NCBI RefSeq assembly: GCF_025149785.1
Contig: NZ_CP102277.1
Location: 2,480,001 to 2,544,000 of the forward strand
Length of the DNA stretch: 64,000 nt
From: Coprococcus comes ATCC 27758
GTDB taxonomy: Bacteria > Bacillota > Clostridia > Lachnospirales > Lachnospiraceae
Direction of reading: 5' to 3'
The position numbers and the translations under genes are program-made. Within the stretch, counting starts at the first letter, position 1; each line of letters starts with the position of its first letter. Positions 52,064 through 62,145 of this stretch are shown here, in pieces. The notes beneath the pieces are model-generated. The model searched no databases. It was not told where the DNA came from and saw nothing but the letters and a program-made list of their open reading frames with translations.

Positions 52064-52888
52064 TTAAAAGATCCACAGCTTGAATGGAACATATCTTCCA
52101 ACAACAAATGTGATCACAACATACAGGATCGTAATCAGGTATGCCATGTGGTCAGCACTCTTATAAATCAGAGGTTTCATCTTGGTTCTGCCATTACCAC
52201 CGCGATAACATCTTGCTTCCATTGCCATTGCAAGATCATTGGCACGGCGAAATGCGGATACAAAGAGCGGAACCAGGATCGGAATCATTGCCTTTGCCTT
52301 CTGGATCAGATTTCCACTTTCCATATCCGCACCTCTGGCAATCTGTGCCTTCATGATCTTATCCGTTTCCTCCAGAAGGATCGGAATAAAACGAAGTGCG
52401 ATCGACATCATCATCGAAATCTCATGTACCGGTACATGGAGCTTATTCAATGGGTGAAGAAGCTTCTCCAAACCATCTGTCAGTGAATTCGGTGTAGTTG
52501 TCAGTGTCATAAGTGAGGATCCCATAATCAGATAAATCAGCCGGATCGCCATATAAACCGCTGTGCTTAAGCCGTACTCCGTGATCTTGATAAAACCCAC
52601 ATGGACCAGTGTCTTTCCACCCGGTGTCAGAAATAAGTTGAAACCTACTGTGATCAGAAGCAGAATAATAATTGGCTTCAGTCCTCTGACAATGAATTTA
52701 AACGGTACCTTCGCCAGCTTAATGCATCCAAACAGGAACACAGTCGCTAGTACATATCCCAAAATACTTTTAAATGTAAAAAGAGAAATCAGATACAGCA
52801 GTGTGCATACAATCTTCACACGCGGATCCAGCTTATGGATACGGCTGTCAGCCGGATAATATTGTCCAATCGTTATATCTCGAATCAT
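52064..52888 (-). CDS. ecfT: Energy-coupling factor transporter membrane protein EcfT
   Basis: 274 residues, about six membrane helices. YPADSRIHKLDPRVKI at the start and the two coupling motifs AQIARGADMESG and AMAMEARCYRGGNGRT (A-R-G pattern) that dock the ATPases are intact. It forms the shared module of group II ECF vitamin transporters with EcfA1/A2; the S-components are elsewhere. Confidence 0.96.
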   Translation of the reverse strand: MIRDITIGQYYPADSRIHKLDPRVKIVCTLLYLISLFTFKSILGYVLATVFLFGCIKLAKVPFKFIVRGLKPIIILLLITVGFNLFLTPGGKTLVHVGFIKITEYGLSTAVYMAIRLIYLIMGSSLMTLTTTPNSLTDGLEKLLHPLNKLHVPVHEISMMMSIALRFIPILLEETDKIMKAQIARGADMESGNLIQKAKAMIPILVPLFVSAFRRANDLAMAMEARCYRGGNGRTKMKPLIYKSADHMAYLITILYVVITFVVGRYVPFKLWIF

Positions 52889-53748
52889 TTGGCTGCCCTC
52901 TCCTTCTTCAGTGCTTTCATAATGCCATCCGCTGCTTCTTCTATCGTGGTTGCATCTGTCGGAACATCCATTCCCTTTTCCTTCAGCGCATGCATGATGT
53001 ACGTTACCTGTGGTGCCGCAAGTCCCACACTCTCCAGTTCTTTGTAGTGTGCAAACACTTTCTTTGGCACATCATTAAACATGACGCTGCCTTTATTCAT
53101 CACAATAATACGATCCACATATTTTGCAATATCTTCCATACTGTGGGAAACTAGAATGACAGTCATGTCTGCTTTTTCGTGCAGATAGGCAATCTGATCC
53201 AGGATCTCATCTCTTCCCTTCGGATCCAGTCCTGCAGTCGGTTCATCCAGAACCAGTACCTTCGGACGCATTGCCAGTACACCTGCGATCGCTGCACGTC
53301 TTTTCTGCCCGCCTGACAGATCAAACGGGGAATGATCGAAATATTTTTCTTTGAGACCAACAAGCTGCAACGCCTCTCTTGCCCGCTTTTCACATTCTTC
53401 CGGTGAAAGTCCCTGATTCTTCGGTCCAAAACAGACATCCTGAAGTACATTGACCTCAAAAAGCTGATGCTCCGGATACTGAAAGACCAGCCCGACCTGA
53501 TTTCGCAGCTCACGTAAGTTATAGTTTTCTCCGTAAATATTCTCTCCGTTGTAATAAAGTGCTCCGCTTGTCGCTTTGATCAGTCCGTTCAGATGCTGGA
53601 TCAGTGTCGATTTACCGGAGCCGGTGTGACCAATGATCCCGACAAATTCACCGTGTGGGATTTCCAGGGATACATCCTTCAGCGCATGCTTTTCATATGC
53701 AGTTCCTTCACTGTATACATAATTGATATGTTCTAATTTAATCGACAT
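52885..53748 (-). CDS. ecfA2: Energy-coupling factor ATPase EcfA2
   Basis: 287 residues. Walker [10 protein letters not shown], signature [13 protein letters not shown], Walker [16 protein letters not shown], and the EcfA-specific [14 protein letters not shown]. Overlaps ecfA1 by 16 bases and ecfT by 4. Confidence 0.95.
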   Translation of the reverse strand: MSIKLEHINYVYSEGTAYEKHALKDVSLEIPHGEFVGIIGHTGSGKSTLIQHLNGLIKATSGALYYNGENIYGENYNLRELRNQVGLVFQYPEHQLFEVNVLQDVCFGPKNQGLSPEECEKRAREALQLVGLKEKYFDHSPFDLSGGQKRRAAIAGVLAMRPKVLVLDEPTAGLDPKGRDEILDQIAYLHEKADMTVILVSHSMEDIAKYVDRIIVMNKGSVMFNDVPKKVFAHYKELESVGLAAPQVTYIMHALKEKGMDVPTDATTIEEAADGIMKALKKERAAK

Positions 53749-54584
53749 AATATCTCCACCAATTCTTCCTTCTTCAAAACTCCCGCCGGAATATCAAGTC
53801 CTCTTTTTCTCAGTTCATCAGCAAGGATCGTCACCTGCGGCACATCCAGTCTGTAGTGCTTTAAAGTATCCACCTGTGAAAAGATTTCTCTCGGTGTTCC
53901 CTGCATTACCACATGACCGTGATCCATTACGAATACGTGGTCTGCATCTACAACCTCTTCCATATAATGGGTGATCAGAATCACTGTAATGTGTTCTCTT
54001 TTTCTCAGCTCCATCACACTTCGAAGTACTTCTTTTCTTCCATTCGGATCCAGCATCGCAGTTGGCTCATCCAGTACAATACACTTTGGACGCATTGCCA
54101 TGACACCGGCGATCGCAACCCTCTGCTTTTGCCCCCCGGACAATTTATTCGGTGAATGGTGACGGTATTCAATCATCCCAACCGCTTTCAGGCTATCTTC
54201 CACTCTCTGCCAGATCTCCTCTGTCGGCACGCCCAGGTTCTCCGGACCAAATCCCACGTCTTCCTCAACGACCGTTCCTATGATCTGATTATCCGGATTC
54301 TGGAATACCATTCCGGCGCTCTGACGTACATCCCACAGATGTTCATCTTCCTTCGTGTCCATTCCGTCTACCCACATGGTTCCGTCTGACGGAACCAGCA
54401 GGGCATTCATATGCTTTGCAAGTGTAGACTTCCCAGAGCCATTATGCCCCAGGATCGCAATAAACTGTCCCGGCTCGATATCCAGCGATACCTCATCAAT
54501 AGCGCGGCTTTTCCCTATAATATTACCTTCTTCGTCACGCTTTGCATATTCAAATACAAGTTTATCTGTCTTGATCATTTTCAT
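53733..54584 (-). CDS. ecfA1: Energy-coupling factor ATPase EcfA1
   Basis: 283 residues. Walker [10 protein letters not shown], signature [13 protein letters not shown], Walker [16 protein letters not shown] (ML is typical of EcfA1) and [27 protein letters not shown]. Promoter at 54634-54662. Confidence 0.95.
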   Translation of the reverse strand: MKMIKTDKLVFEYAKRDEEGNIIGKSRAIDEVSLDIEPGQFIAILGHNGSGKSTLAKHMNALLVPSDGTMWVDGMDTKEDEHLWDVRQSAGMVFQNPDNQIIGTVVEEDVGFGPENLGVPTEEIWQRVEDSLKAVGMIEYRHHSPNKLSGGQKQRVAIAGVMAMRPKCIVLDEPTAMLDPNGRKEVLRSVMELRKREHITVILITHYMEEVVDADHVFVMDHGHVVMQGTPREIFSQVDTLKHYRLDVPQVTILADELRKRGLDIPAGVLKKEELVEILCRLN

Positions 54585-54633
54585 GGTATTTCCTCATATC
54601 CATTCTGTAATTTATCTGTCCATACTGTACTAG

Positions 54634-54662
54634 ATTATAACCTAACTGGAATGCCTATGCAA
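54634..54662 (-). promoter_or_regulatory. Sigma-A promoter of the ecf-truA operon
   Basis: Read on minus, TTGCAT (54662-54657), 17 bases, TATAAT (54639-54634). Confidence 0.75.
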
Positions 54663-54687
54663 TTGATTTCCTGATTGTATCAAAAAA

Positions 54688-54710
54688 AGAATGCGCCTTC
54701 GCACATTCTT
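54688..54710 (-). terminator. Terminator of the alarmone synthetase gene
   Basis: AGAATGCGC / GCACATTCT stem, followed on minus by seven T. Confidence 0.75.
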
Positions 54711-54724
54711 TCCCTGTGTTTCTA

Positions 54725-55444
54725 CTACATTTTTTCAATCTTATCCCTGAGTTTCAGCATTTTTGCATCCAGCTCAGAAATTTCATCTGCATAGGTTTTT
54801 AATTCCTTTGCAACCTCTTCATTCTCTGTCTTCTTATAAAATATCTGGTACTCGAGCACAGACCAGTAATCCATTGCCACCGTACGGAGTTGGATCTCCA
54901 CCTTTTCCTTCAGTGGTCCTTTGGATGAATAAATTGGGACCTCCACGATCATGTGAAGACTCTTGTATCCGTTCTTTTTGGGATTCTTAATATAATCTTT
55001 CTCACGGATGATCTGTACATCTCCCTGCGCTTTCAGACGGTCTGCGACCTCGTACACTTCATCTTCAAATGGACAGACCACGCGGATTCCGATCAAATCC
55101 TTCAGTTCTGCTCTTGCCGTGTCAAAATCCGGCTCCAGGCCTTTCCGGATCAGTTTTGTATAAATACTCTCTGCCGTCTTCACTCTACTGCTGATCTGGT
55201 TGATCACAACATGGCGTTTCTTGCGCGAAAGATCTGCATTTATCATATTCAGCTTTGCTGTAAGAAGATCGATTGCAGCTCTGCATCTGAGCTGATACTT
55301 CTGATCCTGAAGCGAACGGTCTATCTCTGCAATCTCTTTTGCAGCCTCTGTCCGGATCAGCTTTTCAGGGCACTTATTTTTCTGCTTTATCTTTGCCTTC
55401 TGTTTCTTTGGCATAGGCATCTCCCTTTTTGTCTTTTTTTTCAC
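54725..55444 (-). CDS. Small alarmone synthetase (RelQ-like GTP pyrophosphokinase)
   Basis: 239 residues. The RelA/SpoT synthetase domain is alone, without HD hydrolase or regulatory domains. Motifs RVKTAESIYTKLIRKG, then LIGIRVVCPFEDEVYEVADRL and NGYKSLHMIVEVPI are clear, and VEIQLRTVAMDYWSVLEYQI ends the domain. It makes (p)ppGpp under stress. A perfect palindrome ACAATATATATTGT (55445-55458) overlaps the start region and could be an operator. The highly basic N-terminus (MKKKTKREMPMPKKQK) is unusual. Confidence 0.92.
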   Translation of the reverse strand: MKKKTKREMPMPKKQKAKIKQKNKCPEKLIRTEAAKEIAEIDRSLQDQKYQLRCRAAIDLLTAKLNMINADLSRKKRHVVINQISSRVKTAESIYTKLIRKGLEPDFDTARAELKDLIGIRVVCPFEDEVYEVADRLKAQGDVQIIREKDYIKNPKKNGYKSLHMIVEVPIYSSKGPLKEKVEIQLRTVAMDYWSVLEYQIFYKKTENEEVAKELKTYADEISELDAKMLKLRDKIEKM

Positions 55445-55503
55445 ACAATATATATTGTATCATCTTTTGCCCTGAAAATCATCAATTCTTGTTCAAGGAA
55501 ACG

Positions 55504-57147
55504 TTAAATTTTTTCTTCCAGATTCAAAAAGCGCAGTAAAAGCTCTGCATTCATCCGTGCAATATTATCGCTCCAGTCAATCTGCAGAAGTTCGTTTACC
55601 TTGTCGATCCTCTTCCTGATCGTATTGATATGTACATATAATTTTTCAGCTGTTGCGCTGTAGTTCATATTATTTTCCAGATATACTTTTAAAGTCTTTA
55701 AAAGCTCGATATTCTTTTCATCTTTCAGGAGTACACTGTAAGCCGATAGCATATGAGTAAGCTCTTCTTCCGGAATATCCAGCCATGCAAGTGCACCAAG
55801 CTGAGAATACTCCCATGCAAAAAGGCTTGGATAAATCATTTTTCCCATATTCAGTGCTTTCTGGCATTTCTCTATGCTCTGACGGATACGTCCAAGAGAA
55901 GCGGCATCCAGTGAATAACCAAATTCCAGTGCCGTCTCCGGACAGCTCTTCAGAACTCTTCTCCGGAATTCTTCCAGAAGTGCAAGGATATGACCTTTCT
56001 CCCAGTCTTCTTCTCTGTCCTCCAAAAAAAGAATTCCCACATTTTCTCCGATCATTGCGATTCTGGCATATTTGATCAGACTGCTTTTCCTGTAAGCCTC
56101 AAGGATCTCTTTTCTCCGGTTTGGAAGTTCTTCCTGATTGTCCGCGCGCCGGAACAATACATACCTGTATTTTGTACTCATGGAAATTCCCTGTACATTC
56201 GCCTGAAACATCATCTTCTGTGTATCATCTTCCGTTGCACTCAAAGCGTATAACACAAAGTTCTCAAATCCGATATTTCCCATGTTCTGTGCCGCTACGA
56301 TCTGCTCATATAATCCCTGCAGCATCAGATAGGCAATCCGGATACTGTACTCATCATAATAATCCAGGAATTCCCGCGCTTCCATCACGGCAAAATACGC
56401 CTGTACACTTCCATTTACAGAAATCGGGACCCGTATCCAGCTGATTCTCGGTCCCTCCTGGTGACTCTGATTCACAAGACGGTATCTCACCATGTCCATG
56501 TAATCACAAAGCGTATGCCGGGTATACGGCATTGACGGCTCCCAGAAATCCTCTGTTTCAAGTCCGAATCCTTTTGCTATCTTCTGAAAATTCATCGAAC
56601 TGTAATACGCCTCTTCTTCTACAAAATCATATAAAAATGCCGGGAAACCCATCTCAGCCTCCATCGCTTGCAAGATCCGCTTGATCTTCTGCTCTTTATA
56701 TGAAAAATTCGACATCTGAAATGTCATATGACTGGTATTGATCCGCAGCCTGCGTATGGTCCGGTTCAGCACAGCAGTATTAATCTGGCTCATCACTTCC
56801 ATCCATGGTGCTGAAAATGGCATGGAGATAAGGGGCACCTCATACTGATCAAAAAGCTCCAGTATTTCCTCCGGTATTTTCTCCAGATATCGTTCTCTTT
56901 TGATCATCATTCCCGCTGATTTCTGGATACTTCCCTCCCGGAATGCTTTTTCAATACAATCTGGTTCCTTTGCAATAACGTACCCTGATGAAAGTACCAG
57001 TTCCTTCCCTTTTGTCCAGTGAAATGCATCCGGTGCCTCCATAACTGTGATCCCCTGGATCTCACGGTGCAGTCCCTTTGCCCCCGCCAGAACGTAAAAA
57101 TCCTTAAAATATTCCTGCGATAATAATTCCTGTATTGCGATACCCAT
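55504..57147 (-). CDS. PucR family transcriptional regulator
   Basis: 547 residues from the ATG at 57147 (AGGAGA before it). N-terminal PucR domain (about 3-120: IQELLSQEYFKDFYVLAG, GITVMEAPDAFHWTKGKELVLSSGY), a middle region, and a C-terminal helix-turn-helix (ENNMNYSATAEKLYVHINTIRKRIDKVNELL). Such regulators respond to purine or amino-acid catabolites. It lies just downstream of the M20/transporter operon, on the same strand, and may control it. Confidence 0.9.
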   Translation of the reverse strand: MGIAIQELLSQEYFKDFYVLAGAKGLHREIQGITVMEAPDAFHWTKGKELVLSSGYVIAKEPDCIEKAFREGSIQKSAGMMIKRERYLEKIPEEILELFDQYEVPLISMPFSAPWMEVMSQINTAVLNRTIRRLRINTSHMTFQMSNFSYKEQKIKRILQAMEAEMGFPAFLYDFVEEEAYYSSMNFQKIAKGFGLETEDFWEPSMPYTRHTLCDYMDMVRYRLVNQSHQEGPRISWIRVPISVNGSVQAYFAVMEAREFLDYYDEYSIRIAYLMLQGLYEQIVAAQNMGNIGFENFVLYALSATEDDTQKMMFQANVQGISMSTKYRYVLFRRADNQEELPNRRKEILEAYRKSSLIKYARIAMIGENVGILFLEDREEDWEKGHILALLEEFRRRVLKSCPETALEFGYSLDAASLGRIRQSIEKCQKALNMGKMIYPSLFAWEYSQLGALAWLDIPEEELTHMLSAYSVLLKDEKNIELLKTLKVYLENNMNYSATAEKLYVHINTIRKRIDKVNELLQIDWSDNIARMNAELLLRFLNLEEKI

Positions 57148-57273
57148 TTCTGTCTCCTGCCTGACTGCACTTATCCCCCTCACACAGTCTGTTTTTCTCC
57201 TATTTTCTCAGTGTAACATTCATGAAAATTCTTGTCAAATCCAGTCACACACTTACTTTTTTTCCTCATAAAA

Positions 57274-57300
57274 ATCCCGGAAACCTCACGGCTCCGGGAT
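57274..57300. terminator. Terminator of the M20/transporter operon
   Basis: ATCCCGG / CCGGGAT stem, T-rich on both sides. Confidence 0.7.
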
Positions 57301-57325
57301 CTTTTTTCTTTACTTTTTCTTGTTT

Positions 57326-58696
57326 TTATTCACCGTCATACATCGGTGCATATGGTTCTCTGTCCTGCGCATCGAATTCGTCCTGAATTTCTTTTCGCAG
57401 TTCCGGCTGTGTATACAGGTCATATGCTGTTGCTGCAATGACTTTTGCTGCGTAAAATGTACCTTTCTGTCCGATCGTGCTTCCGGCAGATGCACAGCTC
57501 TGCCAGGTATGCGGTGCAACACCAACCGGCCAGCAAACTGCAGTAAAGAGGTTCATCGGCATCATCTGGCTCACATCTCCACTGTCCGAAGAAGCAGTAA
57601 GCGGTGCTTTTTCCCAGGCATTTCTGGAAACAACACCATCTGCTAATGCCTTTTCTTTTGCTTCATACATTCTCTGATCTCTGTCTTTGATAGCCGGATC
57701 AACGGTAGCCTGCAACTGTCTTGCAAATTCCATTTCCTCTTCCGTATAAGTTGGTGTTCCGACCTCCTGCAGATTCTTCCATGTCAGATCTGCAAATGAT
57801 TTTTCGCTGACCATATCGCAGCAGCCATATTCAATTTTGGTCTCAACCTCCGTCTCTGTCATCATTGCAGCACCTTTTGCCACAAGTGTCAGTCTGCGGA
57901 GAATGTCTTTTACATCGCTGATGTGCGGAGCCCTTGTAAAATACCATGCACTTGCTTTATCCGGCACGATATTCGGTGAAAATCCGCCACTGTCTGTAGT
58001 ATAGTGGATTCTTGCCTTGTCAACTACATGCTCTCTTAAATAGTTGGCGCCTACACTCATAAGTTCCACTGCGTCAAGCGCACTCCGCCCTCTTTCCGGT
58101 GCAAATGCTGCATGTGAAGTTTTTCCTTTGAAATAAAACTTCGCAGATGCACTCGCCAGATATCCTTCATCATAAATCATGTTTGCAGACATCGGGTGCC
58201 AGCTCAGTGCCATATCGCATCCGTCAAACATATGATAATATGCCATTTTTACTTTTCCACTTAGCAATTCTTCTTCCGGGCATCCATAGAATCTTAAGGT
58301 TCCCGGAATTCCTTCCTGCTCAAGAAACCGTTTGATCATGATCGCTCCTGTCACAGCCCCTGCGCCCAGAAGGTTATGTCCACATCCATGTCCTGCTGCT
58401 CCCGGTGTTACCGGCTCTTTCGTGATCTGGCATTTCTGGGAAAGTCCAGGAAGCGCATCATATTCTCCAAGAACAGCGATCACCGGTTTGCCACTTCCAT
58501 ATTCTGCATAAAACGCATGTGGAAGATGTTCTTCATTTACAATCACAAATCCTTCATGATGAAGAAGCTCACGGATCATATCCGCTGACTTCTGCTCATT
58601 CCCGCCACTCTCAGGATTATTCCATAAATTAGTGCAGATGTCCACGCAGGTAGACCTAAGTTCCTCCATCTGCCCAAGCATCTCTTTTTTCGTCAT
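57326..58696 (-). CDS. M20 family amidohydrolase (AbgB-like)
   Basis: 456 residues from the ATG at 58696 (GGAGAGG before it). Metal motifs VLGEYDALPG, then GAAGHGCGHNLLGAGAVTGA, the Glu pair in YGCPEEELLSGKV, and HAAFAPERGRSALDAVELM match the AbgB/amidohydrolase branch of M20, which cleaves N-acyl or aminobenzoyl-glutamate-like amides. It follows two membrane proteins that may import its substrate. Confidence 0.9.
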   Translation of the reverse strand: MTKKEMLGQMEELRSTCVDICTNLWNNPESGGNEQKSADMIRELLHHEGFVIVNEEHLPHAFYAEYGSGKPVIAVLGEYDALPGLSQKCQITKEPVTPGAAGHGCGHNLLGAGAVTGAIMIKRFLEQEGIPGTLRFYGCPEEELLSGKVKMAYYHMFDGCDMALSWHPMSANMIYDEGYLASASAKFYFKGKTSHAAFAPERGRSALDAVELMSVGANYLREHVVDKARIHYTTDSGGFSPNIVPDKASAWYFTRAPHISDVKDILRRLTLVAKGAAMMTETEVETKIEYGCCDMVSEKSFADLTWKNLQEVGTPTYTEEEMEFARQLQATVDPAIKDRDQRMYEAKEKALADGVVSRNAWEKAPLTASSDSGDVSQMMPMNLFTAVCWPVGVAPHTWQSCASAGSTIGQKGTFYAAKVIAATAYDLYTQPELRKEIQDEFDAQDREPYAPMYDGE

Positions 58697-58733
58697 ATCT
58701 ACCTCTCCTTTTCCATCCAATTATACACTATTC

Positions 58734-59432
58734 TTACTTTCCGGCTTCTTTTTTCTTTCCATAAGTTGCAAGTGTTACACCGATTGCTACAAATACACTT
58801 GCAAGAGTTGTCAGATAGTTTGCTGCTCCCGGAAGCCAGTTGAAAAGACCTGCGTTAATTGCAATACCGATGAGAATTGCAAATGCAAGCATACCACCTG
58901 CAAATTTGATTCTTTTCAGTCCAAACTGCATAAGCAGGGCACCAAACAGTGCCGGAAGCAGATAATTCAATGCCTCTATCACACTTGCCGGCATTGCTGA
59001 AAGTACAGAGCTCCCGAGGATAACTCCGATCGTCAGCACAGATACGTTGATGACGATGGATGTCGCCATACCGATTACTGAAACGATCGAACCTTTTTCT
59101 GTTCCTGGTTCAACGTCAGCTGCGACCTGAGCCATACCGGCACAAGGAACTCGCATATTGGAAATATTTCCTGACAAAAATGCCATGTATGTACCTACCG
59201 GACCAAGTACGGTAAAGTAAGAAATCGGTTCTACAACCCAGAGAAATCCAAATGCACTTGCTGCAGAAATAAATGCGGTGGCAAGTGCAGCAGGTTTTGG
59301 AAGAAGTCCGTACACAACTGCCAGTACAAGTGCCGGCAGGAAAGATAATACAGCTCCAAGCAATCCGGTAAGTTTACCAATCTTATGCATCTGCGGCATA
59401 TATTCGCCTTCATAAAAATCTTTTTTTTCCAT
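58734..59432 (-). CDS. Membrane protein, second subunit of an uncharacterised transporter
   Basis: 232 residues, about six to seven membrane segments (LLGAVLSFLPALVLAVVYGLL, GMATSIVINVSVLTIGVILG, etc.). I do not recognise a named family beyond its repeated pairing with the DUF5058-like neighbour and M20 amidohydrolases. The gene is 13 bases after its neighbour and 37 before the amidohydrolase. Likely one half of a two-part permease. Confidence 0.65.
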   Translation of the reverse strand: MEKKDFYEGEYMPQMHKIGKLTGLLGAVLSFLPALVLAVVYGLLPKPAALATAFISAASAFGFLWVVEPISYFTVLGPVGTYMAFLSGNISNMRVPCAGMAQVAADVEPGTEKGSIVSVIGMATSIVINVSVLTIGVILGSSVLSAMPASVIEALNYLLPALFGALLMQFGLKRIKFAGGMLAFAILIGIAINAGLFNWLPGAANYLTTLASVFVAIGVTLATYGKKKEAGK

Positions 59433-59445
59433 GTTCGCTCCTCCT

Positions 59446-60141
59446 TTAAATCACGGCTGTGATGATCATTGCTGCCAGAATTGAAATCGTAAGATTCCAT
59501 TCTTTCAGCCACTTGATATTCTTTTTTTCTGAAATGGTTAAAAGTATTGCCATAAATACAGCTCCAAGTACGCAGGCAACTGAGTTTTTATTCAGCTTGA
59601 TCAGATGAGAAGATGACATTGAACTAAATGCACCAATGATAGCCGCACTTGAAATTGCCATCAGTTTTGCCGGATCTCCACCTGAAATTTTGTGCTGTAC
59701 CTTGTCCATACGGCTTGCAGAAATAGTTGCAAAGATGATCCATCCGATCGATCCAAGGATCATGGTCCATACTGCCATATCAAGTGCCAGTGGTGTCAGT
59801 GTATCTGCTCCAAGCTGTACACCAACTGATGCAGTACCAAAACCTGCTGCGATAGATTCAAACATAACGGAACCGATCAGGGAAAGTCTCATCCACGCCA
59901 TCGGTCCTCCAACAGTGATCAGAAGGGAAAGCATTCCACTTAAGATTACAATAGATGGTCCAATGGAAGTGATCGCGCTGCTCTTGATTGCGTTCTTCAT
60001 CTGCTTTTCTGTAAGTCCGATCTTCTTTCCTGCCGAATAAGATTTTTTTGCAAAGATCAGGGCCTGTGCGATAACGAGTATTACCGGGATTCCACAGGCG
60101 ATCCACATCGGTATACTGTTGGCGATTTTCATAGCATCCAT
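59446..60141 (-). CDS. DUF5058-like membrane protein, first subunit of an uncharacterised transporter
   Basis: 231 residues, about six membrane segments: IPMWIACGIPVILVIAQALIF at the start, SKMSSSHLIK-like loop FSSMSSSHLIKLNKNSVACVL near the end. It resembles DUF5058 proteins. Good AAGGAGG ribosome site. First gene of the operon with the second membrane protein and the M20 enzyme. Confidence 0.7.
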   Translation of the reverse strand: MDAMKIANSIPMWIACGIPVILVIAQALIFAKKSYSAGKKIGLTEKQMKNAIKSSAITSIGPSIVILSGMLSLLITVGGPMAWMRLSLIGSVMFESIAAGFGTASVGVQLGADTLTPLALDMAVWTMILGSIGWIIFATISASRMDKVQHKISGGDPAKLMAISSAAIIGAFSSMSSSHLIKLNKNSVACVLGAVFMAILLTISEKKNIKWLKEWNLTISILAAMIITAVI

Positions 60142-60164
60142 ATTGCTACCTCCTTAGAAATAAA

Positions 60165-60230
60165 TAAAATATTCATAAAATTTATTGAAATTATAATAAA
60201 ATTATCGCGATAATTCTATGAATAAATATT
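60165..60230. promoter_or_regulatory. Palindromic operator region upstream of the transporter operon
   Basis: Perfect palindrome ATTATCGCGATAAT (60201-60214), flanked by AATATTCATA and TATGAATAAATATT in inverted orientation. Possible PucR-type or other operator. Confidence 0.45.
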
Positions 60231-60242
60231 CACTTTTCTTTT

Positions 60243-60288
60243 AAAAGGCATATAGAGGTGAAAAAAAATTCACTCCCATATGCCCTTT
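60243..60288 (-). terminator. Terminator of the helicase operon
   Basis: AAAGGCATAT...GTGA / TCAC...ATATGCCCTTT with mismatches, followed on minus by TTTTAAAAG. Confidence 0.65.
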
Positions 60289-60345
60289 CATGAAAAAATA
60301 TTTTATTGATAAATTCTTTCAGCAAACAATTTGTATTGCCATTTT

Positions 60346-62145
60346 CTATAAGCCTTTCAAAACTTCCACTTCGCCAAATGCTTTCAGAAATTGTTTTTTT
60401 CCATATCCCGGAAATTCCAGTTCGATCATCATCTCGTCCTCAGAAATAATCTCCCCTTCCCCGTACTTCGGATGTCTGCCTTTTCGCTCTGGCTTCCGTG
60501 TTTCTTTCTGTTCTTCTTCCTCCTGCTTTTTCTCCCTGATCAGCTCCCGCGTATCTTTCCGCAGTTTCTGCAGATTCGCTTTCCGCGACTCACTTCCCGG
60601 CTTTTCTTCCCAGTCGAGCAGCTCCTCCGGCAGCATCCGCAGATAATTGCTTGGTGTCTCATATGTCCCCGGGATCGTCGGATTTGTATAATAGGAAAGT
60701 TCCAGATTCTTCCTTGCACGGGTCAGTCCTACGAAGAACAGACGGCGCTCCTCTTCTTCCTGTTCTATGCTTTTGCAGCGAAGCGGGATCAGTCCCTGAT
60801 TCATTCCAATGATGAATACATAGTCAAATTCCAGACCTTTTGAGGCGTGCAGTGTCATAAGATGAACTGCGTCTTCTTCCTCCGTCTGTCGTTCTGTATC
60901 TGCCGCTTTTTCCATCGTATGTTCGCCCGAAACCGCATTCAGTTTCCCTTCTGCAACATACTCCCGGATCATATGAGGTCTTTCCGGAACCGGATCCTCA
61001 TCCTCTTTCTGTTTTGTCGGAAGAACATAAGGAAGTTCTGCTCTTTCAAATACTTTTTCCAGAATCTCTGCCTGCTTCTGCACCCGGTAGAAAACCGCAA
61101 TCTCCCGGTAAGGAAGTCCCTGCTCATGAAGCTCACGGATCCGCTCTGTCAGATACTCTGCCTCGATAAATGGATCATAATGATTCCTTACCAGAATCTT
61201 CTCCCCTCTTTCGCCACTTCCCTCAATCTTTCCTCCAAACTGAAGAAAACGGTTCGCCGCTTCCAGGATCACTTCATCGGACCGGTAGTTAACCGGCAGA
61301 GTCAGTTCTTTTGCGCCAAATCTGTGCTTGATCAGGAAGAACATATTCGGTCCGGTTCCTCTCCAGCTGTAGATCACCTGATTCGGATCCCCCACCGCAA
61401 AAAAGTGGGTCTGTGTGCCTTTTAACGCCTCCAGAAATTTCAGCTGTTTTTCGTCACTGTCCTGTACCTCATCGACAATGATCCACTTAAGATCCAGCAC
61501 CTCTTCCTGCTCTTTTGCCACCTGCGTTCCTTCTTCCAGAAGATCTGCAAAGGACATTTTATTCTGCTGTCTTTTTGCCTTCTCAAGAAGCGGAAAGACC
61601 CGAAACAGATCATCTTTGTATTTTCCCTGTGTTCTTCCTTTCCGATATGCCGCGTAATCCTCTTCCATCCGCTTTTTCAGACGGTTCTGGTATTTGATCT
61701 TATAACCGCCTTCTTTTGCGATGGCAAGCACCATTTCCATTTCATCTTCCGGTGTGATAACGGTAAATTCCCGGTTCCATTCTTCCAATTTTGTTCCGTC
61801 TTCTGCCTTTTCCGGAAGAAATCTTCGCAGAATCCTTAAGGCAACACTGTGAAAGGTTCCAAATCCCCACAGTTCTTCTTCCGTAAGCTCTGCTTCTTTT
61901 CTGGATAGACGTTCTGCGATCTCATCTGCCGCCTTATTGGTAAAGGTAAGCACTGCCATTTTCTCATACGAAACCTGCTTTTTCTCATGCAGATGCCGCA
62001 CTTTCTCGATCAGCACTGTTGTCTTTCCGCTCCCTACATTTGCATTTACCAGACATGCCGGGCTTTCATCCAGCACCGCCTCCTGCTGGTAAGAATTTAA
62101 AGTTTTTATTTCTTCTATATTATTCATTTCCAAGCTGTTCATCAT
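60346..62145 (-). CDS. UvrD/PcrA-like superfamily 1 DNA helicase
   Basis: 599 residues from the ATG at 62145; a frame to 62214 lies inside the upstream gene. Motifs: Q motif LNSYQQEAV, Walker A NANVGSGKTT, Walker B WIIVDEVQDSDE, III FAVGDPNQVIYSWRG, V LMTLHASKGLEFDYVFIIG, VI RRLFFVGLTRARK. It unwinds DNA 3' to 5' in repair. Slightly short for PcrA. C-terminal tail has a basic/acidic region ending KFGEGEII...KQFLKAFGEVEVL. Overlaps the MrfA-like gene, so the two are co-expressed. Confidence 0.9.
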   Translation of the reverse strand: MMNSLEMNNIEEIKTLNSYQQEAVLDESPACLVNANVGSGKTTVLIEKVRHLHEKKQVSYEKMAVLTFTNKAADEIAERLSRKEAELTEEELWGFGTFHSVALRILRRFLPEKAEDGTKLEEWNREFTVITPEDEMEMVLAIAKEGGYKIKYQNRLKKRMEEDYAAYRKGRTQGKYKDDLFRVFPLLEKAKRQQNKMSFADLLEEGTQVAKEQEEVLDLKWIIVDEVQDSDEKQLKFLEALKGTQTHFFAVGDPNQVIYSWRGTGPNMFFLIKHRFGAKELTLPVNYRSDEVILEAANRFLQFGGKIEGSGERGEKILVRNHYDPFIEAEYLTERIRELHEQGLPYREIAVFYRVQKQAEILEKVFERAELPYVLPTKQKEDEDPVPERPHMIREYVAEGKLNAVSGEHTMEKAADTERQTEEEDAVHLMTLHASKGLEFDYVFIIGMNQGLIPLRCKSIEQEEEERRLFFVGLTRARKNLELSYYTNPTIPGTYETPSNYLRMLPEELLDWEEKPGSESRKANLQKLRKDTRELIREKKQEEEEQKETRKPERKGRHPKYGEGEIISEDEMMIELEFPGYGKKQFLKAFGEVEVLKGL

